In this document: positions 35,368-44,204 of the stretch, piece after piece
Position numbering within the stretch: position 1 is the first letter of the stretch
How the letters are laid out: each line of letters begins with the position of its first letter
From: Shewanella sp. MR-4
GTDB lineage: Bacteria > Pseudomonadota > Gammaproteobacteria > Enterobacterales > Shewanellaceae
Assembly (NCBI RefSeq): GCF_000014685.1
Contig: NC_008321.1
Span: 2,973,001-3,037,000, forward strand
Length of the DNA stretch: 64,000 nt
Direction: 5' to 3'
Notes under the pieces: model-generated
Seen by the model: only the letters and a program-made list of their open reading frames with translations
Databases searched by the model: none
What the model was told of the DNA's origin: nothing
Made by a program: the position numbers and the translations under genes

Positions 35368-36031
35368 ATGCCGACGCATTCTCCATCCCAACTGGGACCT
35401 AACCCGAATGACAAATCCCCCTTAAAAGGATTTCCTCAGGTGGGGTTTCATTAGCCGTGACACTATTATCGTCGGCGATTACACCTATTACGATGACCCT
35501 GCAGGGCCCGAAAGATTTTAGTCAAATGTGCTTTATCACTTTGACTTTATTGGCGATAAGCTGATTATTGGTAAATTTTGTGCCATTGCACGGGACGTTA
35601 AGTTCATTATGAATGGCGCCAATCATCAGGTATCGGGCTTTTCCACTTATCCCTTTTATATCTTCGGCAATGGCTGGGAGAAGGCAACACCTAAGCCCGA
35701 GGATTTACCCTTTAAGGGCGACACCCGCATTGGCCATGATGTGTGGATAGGCTATAACGCCACCATTATGCCCGGCGTCAACGTCGGCCACGGCGCCATT
35801 ATCGCCAGCCAATCCGTGGTCACTAAGGATGTGCCGCCCTATGCCATCGTCGGCGGTAACCCTGCGACTGTGATTAAGTTGCGATTCGAGCCCGAGGTAA
35901 TACACAAGCTACTCACCATTGCGTGGTGGGATTGGCCGATTGAGAAAATCAGCGAGCATCTACCTGCCATTGTGGGCGCCGATCTTAGCCAATTAGCCCG
36001 CTTAGCGGATGAAATACACACGCAGCCGTAA
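35368..36031 (+). pseudogene. Disrupted CatB/Vat-type xenobiotic O-acetyltransferase
   Basis: The remains of a left-handed beta-helix (hexapeptide repeat) acetyltransferase of the chloramphenicol/streptogramin type. The true start is the ATG at 35368 with GGGA upstream. After about 27 codons (KGFPQVGF) the frame breaks near 35448, where several bases seem lost before SRDTIIVGDYTYYDD. A TAG at 35519-35521 then interrupts ERF/NVLYHF. The last 167 codons are intact and include NGANHQ, the hexapeptide coils TRIGHDVWIGYNATIMPGV and IVGGNPA. A shorter product from the GTG at 35528 cannot be excluded, but it would lack the N-terminal coil. Confidence 0.8.
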
Positions 36032-36200
36032 CCGTTGACGGCAGAAAGCGGTGCCCAAAACTTCCCCGAAAACACGGCAAAGCGCAATTTTGTACAAAAG
36101 TGTCGAGGCGTTCTGGGTTACTATCTGGCAAAACAAGCATTAAACGCCTTGGTCTTGATAAACGCACTCACCCATTCATCCAGTCGATAAAGGAGGCCGA

Positions 36201-37037
36201 ATGAACACTGAACATGCGGCCTACCACATCGCCAATGAACTTGGGGGGCTTGAGCTACTTAACGCCCACTACCATAAGCAAAATTTTAGTCGCCATACCC
36301 ACGAAGGTTACACGGTTGGCGTGATTGAAACGGGCGCTCAGCGTTTTTATCGCACCGGTGGCAACCATGTGGCGCCAAAGCACAGCATTATTCTTGTCAA
36401 TGCCGACGAAGTACATAATGGCTGTAGCGCCACCGAGGACGGCTGGTCCTATCGTGCTATGTACCCCGTCCCCGCCCAATTTGCCAATATCACCCAAGAG
36501 TTCACTTCAGCTCGCGGCGCGCCCTATTTCCCACAACCCGTAGTACAGGATCCCGAGCTTGCCGAATTGCTGCGCCTCACCTTTAGCACCTTAGATACCT
36601 CGGACAATCGCCTACTGCGCGAAAGTCTGGTCTATTCGAGCCTGACGCAACTTATGGCGCGCCATGGCCGTAATTATCCCAGTGAAAACTTGGGGGCAAA
36701 CGCTAAGCCTGCATTAGCCTTGGTGAAATCCTTTATTGACGATCATCCCGCGGCCGATATCTCCCTCGAAGAGTTGGCCACACTCGCGGGATTAAGCCCC
36801 TATTATTTGCTCAGACAATTCCAACGTTGTTATGGTCTGCCGCCCCACGCCTATCAAACTCAGGCCAGAGTCAGACTGGCAAAACAGAAAATCGGCCAAG
36901 GGATCAAGCTGCTAGATGTCGCCATGGAGTGCGGTTTTCATGATCAGAGCCATTTAAACCGCCATTTTAAAAAGACTGTCGGGCTCACCCCAGGGCAATT
37001 TGCCAAGGGGATCGGCCGCAATATTATCCAAGCTTAA
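36201..37037 (+). CDS. AraC-family regulator
   Basis: A 278-residue transcription factor with an N-terminal AraC-type cupin (about 10-150, with HYHKQNFSRHTHEGYTVG) and two C-terminal helix-turn-helix motifs (about 170-270; second one DVAMECGFHDQSHLNRHFKKTVGLTP). An excellent AAAGGAGG precedes the ATG. azlC follows 65 bases later on the same strand, so this is probably its regulator, a common pairing. The ligand is unknown, likely an amino acid. Confidence 0.9.
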   Translation: MNTEHAAYHIANELGGLELLNAHYHKQNFSRHTHEGYTVGVIETGAQRFYRTGGNHVAPKHSIILVNADEVHNGCSATEDGWSYRAMYPVPAQFANITQEFTSARGAPYFPQPVVQDPELAELLRLTFSTLDTSDNRLLRESLVYSSLTQLMARHGRNYPSENLGANAKPALALVKSFIDDHPAADISLEELATLAGLSPYYLLRQFQRCYGLPPHAYQTQARVRLAKQKIGQGIKLLDVAMECGFHDQSHLNRHFKKTVGLTPGQFAKGIGRNIIQA

Positions 37038-37102
37038 GCCCTGATTTTACGTTAGCCTTAACCCCTTATATTCTTTTTATCCCAGCGTTGTGAGGAGCCA
37101 GA

Positions 37103-37870
37103 GTGTCAGAGCCGTATATTGTCCACACCCATTCATCCAGTAAGACCAAGGCCTTTTTCAAGGGCACACTCGCCATGTTGCCACTCACCATTGCCGTTGT
37201 ACCTTGGGGGATCCTCGCAGGCTCATTCGCGATTGAGGTCGGACTAACACCAATAGAAAGTCAGGCCATGTCAGCGATTATTTTTGCAGGTGCCGCGCAA
37301 TTGGTCGCGCTCGGCATGGTTAAGGCGGGGATTGGTCTGTGGAGCATTTTAATCACTACCTTGCTGATCACCTCGCGTCACTTGCTGTACGCCATGGCGA
37401 TGCGCAGCCAAATCAGCCCCTTACCACTCAAATGGCGCCTCACTCTGGGCTTTTTATTGACCGATGAACTCTTTGCCATCGCCAACCAAGGCAAGCTGCA
37501 TAAATTCGATCCTTGGTACGCCTTGGGCGGCGGCCTAAGTTTTTACCTCGGTTGGAACCTCGCCACCCTCCTCGGCATTATCGCGGGCAATGCTATCGAT
37601 AACTTAGGCAAATTAGGGCTCGACTTTGCCATTGCCGCGACCTTTATTGCGCTTGTAGTCCCGACGGTGAAAAAACCATCAATCCTAGTCTGTGTACTGG
37701 TATCGCTCACCTTAGCTGTGGTGTGCGCCGTGCTGGATATTCAGGCGGGACTGTTAATTGCCGCCCTATCGGGGATGAGTGCTGGCGTGCTCTATGCCAA
37801 ACTCACGGGCGAGGATAAGCCAGCCCCCCAAAATGACACGACTGCCACCCAAGCTGAGGAAACACTATGA
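37103..37870 (+). CDS. azlC: AzlC-family branched-chain amino acid exporter, large subunit
   Basis: A 255-residue inner-membrane protein with about seven helices, of the AzlC/YgaZ family that exports branched-chain amino acids with AzlD. Family motifs include PWGILAGSFA, AGAAQLVALGM and TSRHLLYAM. The start is GTG with AGGAG upstream. The stop overlaps the azlD start (ATGA), so the two subunits are coupled. Confidence 0.9.
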   Translation: MSEPYIVHTHSSSKTKAFFKGTLAMLPLTIAVVPWGILAGSFAIEVGLTPIESQAMSAIIFAGAAQLVALGMVKAGIGLWSILITTLLITSRHLLYAMAMRSQISPLPLKWRLTLGFLLTDELFAIANQGKLHKFDPWYALGGGLSFYLGWNLATLLGIIAGNAIDNLGKLGLDFAIAATFIALVVPTVKKPSILVCVLVSLTLAVVCAVLDIQAGLLIAALSGMSAGVLYAKLTGEDKPAPQNDTTATQAEETL

Positions 37871-38169
37871 TCTGGTTAATGATTTTTTCAATGGCGGCGG
37901 TGGTATTTATCAGTCGGCATTTACTGCTCGAGCCAAAACTGCCGCTAAGGCTGAGTAAAAATACCCAGACCTTTTTGAGTTATTCGGCGCCCGCCGTACT
38001 CACGGCCATCTTTGCACCTATCGTATTTGTGCAGGAGGGAAAACTCGATTTAAGCTTAGATAACAGCTACTTGATATGCGCTGTGGTCGCAACAGTATTA
38101 GCATTTGTCACGCGTAATACCCTATTGACCACAGTGCTGAGCATGGGACTTTTCTTTGCTATTCATTAA
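37867..38169 (+). CDS. azlD: AzlD-family exporter small subunit
   Basis: A 100-residue protein with three to four helices and the AzlD motif RLSKNTQTFLSYSAPAVLTA. It partners AzlC, whose stop codon it overlaps by four bases. Its 3' end overlaps the end of the converging agaP gene by 11 bases. Confidence 0.9.
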   Translation: MIWLMIFSMAAVVFISRHLLLEPKLPLRLSKNTQTFLSYSAPAVLTAIFAPIVFVQEGKLDLSLDNSYLICAVVATVLAFVTRNTLLTTVLSMGLFFAIH

Positions 38170-39517
38170 CCATAGCAGTGCTAGAGGCCACTTTGGCCGT
38201 TAACTTATGGCCCCAAATGGCGTAGTAAAAAATTAAGCCGTAGCAAGGTAACAGTAAGAAATACGCCATTTGGCTGTCACCTTGGCTATGGGCGATGTAA
38301 CCATAGAGCAGTGGCAGAATCGCACCGCCCGCAATCCCCATGATCAGTAGCGCCGATGCCGTGGCCGTTAAGCGCCCGAGTCCTTCAAGGGCTAATGGCC
38401 ACACCGCAGGCCATACCAAGGCGTTTGCCAACCCAAGCAGGGCTAAGTAAAGCACGGGATCGGGCACGGGTAAGACGCCTAACCAACCGAGTAACAGCTC
38501 AGATAAACCTTGGCTTTGACTGTCGCTGAGCAAGACCCCAAGGGTAAATAACAAGCCCGCGACGGCCGAACCCACTAATGCCGTTTGCTGGCTGATCCAT
38601 CTTGGGATCAGCACGATTCCGAGCACATAGCCAAGTACCATAAATCCCATGGTGTAGGAGGTCATCATGCCAAAGTGGGCAACCCCGAGTCCTTGACTAA
38701 ATAGTCCTATGCTATCACCGGCAATCACCTCGGCACCCACATAACAGAAGAGTGTTAGTGCCCCTAAGATCACCTGCGGAAACTGTAAAATAGCCTTCCA
38801 ATCGGCTTGAGTACGCTCGACTCGCTCACCTAATTCGGGCTCTGGCAGCGGTGAAAACCACACAAAGGCCATCAATCCCAGTAGTACAAACATCATCATT
38901 AAATAGGGTTGTACTAAACGATTGGCTAATTCCGTTAACGCCAATTCGCGCTGCGCTTCGGACAGGCTGGCCAATGCCGTTTCACTGTAAGGTTCCATGC
39001 CCGTTAAAATCCAGGCAGTAAAGATAATTGGCACAATAAAGCCCGCGCCCTTATTCACAATCCCCATTAAACTTATCCGCATTGCCGCACTTTCCCGTGG
39101 GCCAATACAGACAATGTAAGGATTGGCGGCCGTTTGCAGCAAGGTTAAGCCCGTGCCCAACACAAATAACGCCAAGAGGAAGGTCGCAAAATGGCCGACC
39201 AAAGCCGCCACAATAAACAAGCCCGCGCCTGCCGCCATGATCCCTAAACCTAAGGTCATGCCCATCTTATAGCCAAGACGCGTGAGGATGGATGAGGTCG
39301 GTAGCGCCATCACAAAATAAGCAATGTAAAACACAAAGGTGACTAAATAGGCTTCAAACTCATTCAACTGACAGGCAATTTTTAAAAATGGGATCAAGGC
39401 ACCATTGAGCCAAGTCACAAAGCCAAAGACAAAAAATAAAATCCCTATCAATAACATAGGAATAAAACTGCCCTGCGGTGAGGCCGTGGCTTGGGTACTG
39501 TCGGACGTGAATTTCAT
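38159..39517 (-). CDS. agaP: MFS sugar permease, predicted GalNAc transporter AgaP
   Basis: A 452-residue inner-membrane transporter of the FucP/NagP family with twelve helices. Typical features are FGFVTWLNGALIPFLK at the N terminus, TLLQTAANPYI and GIAGGAILPLLYG. It would import N-acetylgalactosamine by proton symport. It is downstream of agaA on the same strand, after a 121-base gap, so it may be read from the operon or have its own promoter. AAGGTGA precedes the ATG. The substrate is inferred from the neighbours. Confidence 0.85.
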   Translation of the reverse strand: MKFTSDSTQATASPQGSFIPMLLIGILFFVFGFVTWLNGALIPFLKIACQLNEFEAYLVTFVFYIAYFVMALPTSSILTRLGYKMGMTLGLGIMAAGAGLFIVAALVGHFATFLLALFVLGTGLTLLQTAANPYIVCIGPRESAAMRISLMGIVNKGAGFIVPIIFTAWILTGMEPYSETALASLSEAQRELALTELANRLVQPYLMMMFVLLGLMAFVWFSPLPEPELGERVERTQADWKAILQFPQVILGALTLFCYVGAEVIAGDSIGLFSQGLGVAHFGMMTSYTMGFMVLGYVLGIVLIPRWISQQTALVGSAVAGLLFTLGVLLSDSQSQGLSELLLGWLGVLPVPDPVLYLALLGLANALVWPAVWPLALEGLGRLTATASALLIMGIAGGAILPLLYGYIAHSQGDSQMAYFLLLPCYGLIFYYAIWGHKLTAKVASSTAMVNE

Positions 39518-39638
39518 CGTTTCACCTTATTGTTATTTTGCTTGTTGAATGGGCAATGAGTTGAGTACTTATCTCCCCAACTAATGCCACTTTAATTATT
39601 GTTTTAATTGATATATCGATAACTTACGCAAACCGAGC

Positions 39639-40808
39639 CTACTCGGCTTGATACAGCAACTCACCCGCAATCCAGACCGCTAAGACCCTGTGCTCGTCAT
39701 CGAGCCAGACCCAATCTGCCTGCTTACCTTCGGCTATATCCCCCAATTGCGGCCGCTGAATAAAGTCGGCGGGCGTGCGCGTCGCCATCTGCACTGCGTT
39801 GCTAAGGCCAAGATTGAGTTCGGTGGCGGCATAACGCACCGCGCTTGCCATATCCAGCACTGAGCCCGCTAAGGAGCCATGCAGATCCCTCAGCGTCATT
39901 CCTTCACGAACCACTTTACCATCGAAGAATTGAAATTCCGTTTGCTCGCTCCCTAAGGGCGACATGGCATCGGTAACCAACATCAGGTGCTCAGTTCCCT
40001 TTGCTCGCCAGGCCGCCAGCGCCGAGATGGGATGCACATGTTGACCATCGAGAATAATCCCGCAGTAAGTGCTTTCACTGGCCAATGCCGCGCCCACCAT
40101 TCCCGGTTCGCGGGAAGTCAATGCCGACATGCCGTTGTAGAGGTGGGTAAAACCCGATGCACCAGCCTCAATGGCCTTAAGGACGGTATCGCCTTGGGCA
40201 TTCGAATGCCCAAGGCTGACAATGGCGCCGGAGGCAACGAGGCGTTTGATTTGTTCAGGGGTGACTGATTCTGGCGCTAGGGTGATGAGCCTAACACCGA
40301 GATCTTGCCTTAAGTAAAGCTGCCACTCGCGCTCAGTGATGCTGCGTAAATGTGCGGGAGGGTGGCAACCGCGTTTTGCGACCGACAGATGCGGGCCTTC
40401 AAAATGGATACCGATAATCCCAGGAACTTGGCAAACCATAGCTTCGGCCACCGCATCGGCCGCCGCCTGCATCACCTCAATATCGTCGGTGATCACCGTA
40501 GGTAACATGGCCGTAGTGCCAAACTGGCGATGGGCCTGCATCATCAGCCTTAAGGTTTCCAGCGTCGGTGCATGATTGAACATCACGCCTCCGCCACCAT
40601 TGACTTGAGTGTCGATAAATCCCGCCACTAGCGTGCCAGAGGTCAATCGGTAATGTGGTTTATCCGCTGTCCACTCTGCCGATATTGAGGTTTTAAGGCC
40701 GCGAATAATGCCATCCGACACTTCAATCGTGCAGTGCTCAGCAAGTTTGCCTTGAGTTAGCACCTTAGCACCGTCGACTATCAGCTTAAAATCCGTATTA
40801 GGCTTCAT
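39639..40808 (-). CDS. agaA: N-acetylgalactosamine-6-phosphate deacetylase
   Basis: A cytoplasmic amidohydrolase of the NagA/AgaA family that removes acetate from the phosphorylated amino sugar. The 389 residues hold GFIDTQVNGGGG (about 60-71), metal-site HFEGPHL, LGHSNAQ and HLYNGMSAL, and the catalytic Asp in LVTDAMSPLG. A nagA role on GlcNAc-6-phosphate is possible by sequence, but the linked agaS, agaZ and GH109 genes argue for GalNAc. Its start overlaps the end of agaK by 11 bases, so the two are coupled. Confidence 0.88.
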   Translation of the reverse strand: MKPNTDFKLIVDGAKVLTQGKLAEHCTIEVSDGIIRGLKTSISAEWTADKPHYRLTSGTLVAGFIDTQVNGGGGVMFNHAPTLETLRLMMQAHRQFGTTAMLPTVITDDIEVMQAAADAVAEAMVCQVPGIIGIHFEGPHLSVAKRGCHPPAHLRSITEREWQLYLRQDLGVRLITLAPESVTPEQIKRLVASGAIVSLGHSNAQGDTVLKAIEAGASGFTHLYNGMSALTSREPGMVGAALASESTYCGIILDGQHVHPISALAAWRAKGTEHLMLVTDAMSPLGSEQTEFQFFDGKVVREGMTLRDLHGSLAGSVLDMASAVRYAATELNLGLSNAVQMATRTPADFIQRPQLGDIAEGKQADWVWLDDEHRVLAVWIAGELLYQAE

Positions 40809-41724
40809 AGCTTATCCCCGCATCGAGCCCGTGGCCGAGCAAGGCCGCGCCGCGCACGCCACTGGCCGAACCAAAGTCGGCCAATTTAAATTGCGGCAAT
40901 GTCACACCATCAAAAAGATGCGCCTTGGTCGCTTGGGGTAAGGCAGCGAGAATTTCTTCCACCTCGGATAACCCGCCGCCCAACACGATAATATCCGGGT
41001 CCATCGCCAGCACTAATGAAGCCATTAAGCTTCCGAGAATATCCATATAAGTCTCAAAGGTTTTGATGGCGAGCGGGTCGTTTTGCCGCAGTGCACTCAG
41101 CCATGCAAAGGTATCGGCCGTTTGCCCCGCGATATCTTGGTAGAGTCTGCCAAGCCCAGTGCCTGACACATAGGTCTCGGCGCAGCCCTCAAGCCCACAG
41201 CCACAGGTATAGAGCGGCAGTTGATGTCGACGGGCAACATAGGCGCTCACGGCTTGATGGCCAAACTCTCCGGCGAGTCGATTTGCACCGAGATACAATT
41301 TGCCATCAATACATAAACCACCGCCAGTGCCCGTGCCGAGAATCATCCCCAGTACGCGGGAGTGTCCCCTGCCCACCCCAAGTACCGCTTCTGAGAGGGC
41401 AAAACAGCGGCAATCATTACCGATAGCCACGGTTCGATTGAGCAACTTAGCAAGATCATGGGCAACACGGCGTTGATTAAGGCAAGGCACATTACTCGAA
41501 ATCACAGTCCCGTCGGCTTTCACCACCCCGGGCAGCGCAATCCCAACAGTACCGCGCTCACCACATTGCTGATCCGCCTTTTCGATTTGCTCGGCAAGCG
41601 TTGCCATAAAGGCACTGTAATCCTGCCTAGGAGTACTTAAACGCCACTTATCCTGTAGCGCTAATTGAGTATCAAAAATCGCTAACTCAATCTTTGTTCC
41701 ACCTATATCTAAACCGTAATACAT
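40798..41724 (-). CDS. agaK: ROK-family N-acetylgalactosamine kinase
   Basis: A cytoplasmic sugar kinase of 308 residues with the ROK ATP motif DIGGTKIE at the N terminus, GLGTGGGL-type nucleotide loop (GMILGTGTGGG) and the zinc motif CGCGLEGCAE. It phosphorylates incoming GalNAc with ATP, which is needed because the permease does not phosphorylate. The ATG at 41724 begins exactly at MYYGLDIGG; an in-frame start 28 codons earlier would overlap agaS. AAGGGC is the ribosome site. Confidence 0.9.
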   Translation of the reverse strand: MYYGLDIGGTKIELAIFDTQLALQDKWRLSTPRQDYSAFMATLAEQIEKADQQCGERGTVGIALPGVVKADGTVISSNVPCLNQRRVAHDLAKLLNRTVAIGNDCRCFALSEAVLGVGRGHSRVLGMILGTGTGGGLCIDGKLYLGANRLAGEFGHQAVSAYVARRHQLPLYTCGCGLEGCAETYVSGTGLGRLYQDIAGQTADTFAWLSALRQNDPLAIKTFETYMDILGSLMASLVLAMDPDIIVLGGGLSEVEEILAALPQATKAHLFDGVTLPQFKLADFGSASGVRGAALLGHGLDAGISYEA

Positions 41725-41744
41725 GCCCTTGCCCTTATTTATAT

Positions 41745-42905
41745 TTATTTTACAAAGGGATATACATTGACACCCTGCACAACTCGATTGACTTGCCCCG
41801 TAGGACAAGGATTATCCGGCGATACTTTAAGTTGAATCGCTTTATAGATGGCTAGGATTTGACACCACAAAATAAAAGGTAATCCCAACCAGACTTCGTT
41901 AAGCCCGCGGCTGCCAGTTAACAATTCTTCGGAGAGCGTCAACACTGATAATGCTTGATTATCTCGCTTAAGCTCTTGAATTAAATCGTTATCATATTGG
42001 CGAGTATAGGGAGCCGATGACACCATCACTAGCACTTGCGTATAACTATCGACTAAAGATTTTGGCCCGTGGCGAAACCCGAGCGGACTCTCATAGGCAC
42101 TTACCACTTGCCCTGCGGTGAGTTCAAGGTACTTAAGCGCCGCCTCTTGGGCGATGGCTTTAAGTGGCCCGCCTCCGAGGAACACGACCCGCTTGCTAGG
42201 CTGCTCGGATTGCAGACGAATTTCAGCTAAGCGCTCAGTTAAGATGTGCTCGGCCATCTCGATGCATTGCGCTAGCGCCTGAGGGTTTGGCGCAAAAATC
42301 AACAAGGTTGCCAAGTACATACAGGTAAAGCTGCTGGTCATGGCAAAACTCACGTCGTGGGTTTCATCGGGCAACTTATACAAGTAACAATGGGATTTGT
42401 CGGCGCAATAGTTGGCGAGCTTTCCCTGACCATTACAGGTGATCGCCAGATGGTAACAATCATCGACCAATTGCTCCGCCAGTTCGACCGCCGCCATACT
42501 CTCGGGGCTGTTTCCCGAGCGGCCATAGGAAATCAGCAGTGTGGGAATATTGCCTCGCAGATACAGCTCTGGGTGACTCACGATATCCGTGGTGCTGATG
42601 GCTTCCACTTGTTGGGTTGCCAAAGGTAAATGCTGCTGAATATGGGCCGCGAGCACATCACCTATATAGGCCGACGTCCCTGCCCCAGTGAGGATAATCC
42701 TTAACTGCGGCTTTGCCAGAATCGGCGTTAACCAAGCTGCAATTGTGCGATTATCACTGTGCTGCTCGCTCACTTTGCGCCACATTTTCGGCTGCTGGCT
42801 GATTTCCTTCGCCGTCCAAAAGGCGCCATATTGGGTTAATTGCTCTGCACTCAATAACAGGTTGCTATCTTCATGTTCGAATGGAGAAAGAGGACTGGTT
42901 AACAT
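41745..42905 (-). CDS. agaS: Galactosamine-6-phosphate deaminase/isomerase AgaS
   Basis: A 386-residue cytoplasmic protein with two SIS (sugar isomerase) domains: first around GAGTSAYIGDVL and ISYGRSGNSPESMA, second around GGGPLKAIAQEAALKYLELTAG. AgaS turns galactosamine 6-phosphate into tagatose 6-phosphate and ammonia. The ATG at 42905 is used; a TTG one codon earlier is possible. The gap to agaZ is 7 bases. Confidence 0.9.
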   Translation of the reverse strand: MLTSPLSPFEHEDSNLLLSAEQLTQYGAFWTAKEISQQPKMWRKVSEQHSDNRTIAAWLTPILAKPQLRIILTGAGTSAYIGDVLAAHIQQHLPLATQQVEAISTTDIVSHPELYLRGNIPTLLISYGRSGNSPESMAAVELAEQLVDDCYHLAITCNGQGKLANYCADKSHCYLYKLPDETHDVSFAMTSSFTCMYLATLLIFAPNPQALAQCIEMAEHILTERLAEIRLQSEQPSKRVVFLGGGPLKAIAQEAALKYLELTAGQVVSAYESPLGFRHGPKSLVDSYTQVLVMVSSAPYTRQYDNDLIQELKRDNQALSVLTLSEELLTGSRGLNEVWLGLPFILWCQILAIYKAIQLKVSPDNPCPTGQVNRVVQGVNVYPFVK

Positions 42906-42912
42906 CAAAATA

Positions 42913-44199
42913 TCATCCCTTTAAAGGTGATTGCATCACAGGAAGCTGGCAGGCATTGGCGTAATCGGCCAATACTTCGGTAATTTTATGCAGTACGAGT
43001 TCACGGGCCGTGGGCTTAAGTTCCCCTGCCAAGACCGCCGTATACTGGTTCGGTAAATACTGGCTGATCAGCGGCAGAGGAATGCTCTGGGCTAAGTTGC
43101 TCAATAGCTGCTCGACCTTGTTTTGCAGGCTCGGCCAGTAGTAACGCACTCGATCACTAAAGCTAAAGCCCAGTTGCCACTTCAATGCCTCGTTGTCGGC
43201 ATAAAACCCTTGCCAATACTTAGGGTTATCTCGCATCAACTCAAAACAGCTTTGGCGTAAATCCGAGCATTGCTCGGGCTGGCACAGCACATTTTCGATA
43301 TGGGACAGGGCAAACAAGGCCTCCCGCAGAGCAAAGGTAAGCTGTGGGCCCACTTTTAAAATCGCGAAATGCTGCTGCACTAAGGCCTGATATCCCATGC
43401 TGAGCTGATAATCGGTCGAATGCGCCTCAAACACTAATCTGGGATAACTGCGAATGAACTCACTTTGGGCATGGGTTGCCTCGGGTTCGAACAAATGCAC
43501 TTGGCTGTTATCAAACTCCACCCCAGGCTGAACCACAACCGCAATCACCTTTTGCCACACCTCCTCTCCCAGCCCTGCCGCAGTAAAGGCATCGCGGTGG
43601 CAATTTAAGGTATGTTCAATGGCACTGACAGGCGTGACCGCAAGTTCGGCCTCCATCTCACTCACACCGCCGGGCGCGGGCACTTCGGTGCCTATCACAT
43701 AACAGAGCGCTTGCTCGGGCGCACGATGGGCTTCGGCCACCGCACAGAGCCGCGCCGCACGCGCCGCGATAAGTTCATCCGCTAAGGGAAGCACATCACC
43801 GCCACAAGCCATGCTGGTGTCGAGGTGGATTTTGGTAAATCCCGCCTTAACATATTCGGCGATAAGGTTTTCCGCCAATTGCATCGCCTCTTCGGCGGCT
43901 TGCTGGCACCAAACGACGGGGCCTAAGTGGTCGCCGCCAAAGAGTAATTGTGAAGGTTCAAGGCCAAGTTCAATGGCCATTTGAGTGACGAAGTCGATGA
44001 AATCCTGTGGTTTCATCCCGGTATAACCGCCAAACTGATTCACTTGGTTGGCGGTCGCCTCGATAAGTAAGGGCGTGCCATTCGCCTTTGCCTGCAATAG
44101 CGCCGCCTGTAACACCAAGGGCTGGGCCGAGCAGACGGCAAAAATGCCCGCCTGCTGACCTGCTTTATTGGCGTCAATGATAGTTTGAATCACTGACAT
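42913..44199 (-). CDS. agaZ: AgaZ / GatZ-KbaZ-family tagatose pathway protein
   Basis: A 428-residue TIM-barrel protein of the GatZ/KbaZ family, with LIEATANQVNQFGGYTGM, FGGDHLGPVVW and HLDTSMACGGD. In enterobacteria this family is the non-catalytic subunit of tagatose-1,6-bisphosphate aldolase; in Shewanella AgaZ has been proposed as the tagatose-6-phosphate kinase. No catalytic aldolase subunit (AgaY/GatY/KbaY) is in this window. It lies 5 bases after the GH109 gene. Confidence 0.88.
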   Translation of the reverse strand: MSVIQTIIDANKAGQQAGIFAVCSAQPLVLQAALLQAKANGTPLLIEATANQVNQFGGYTGMKPQDFIDFVTQMAIELGLEPSQLLFGGDHLGPVVWCQQAAEEAMQLAENLIAEYVKAGFTKIHLDTSMACGGDVLPLADELIAARAARLCAVAEAHRAPEQALCYVIGTEVPAPGGVSEMEAELAVTPVSAIEHTLNCHRDAFTAAGLGEEVWQKVIAVVVQPGVEFDNSQVHLFEPEATHAQSEFIRSYPRLVFEAHSTDYQLSMGYQALVQQHFAILKVGPQLTFALREALFALSHIENVLCQPEQCSDLRQSCFELMRDNPKYWQGFYADNEALKWQLGFSFSDRVRYYWPSLQNKVEQLLSNLAQSIPLPLISQYLPNQYTAVLAGELKPTARELVLHKITEVLADYANACQLPVMQSPLKG

Positions 44200-44204
44200 A
44201 GCGC

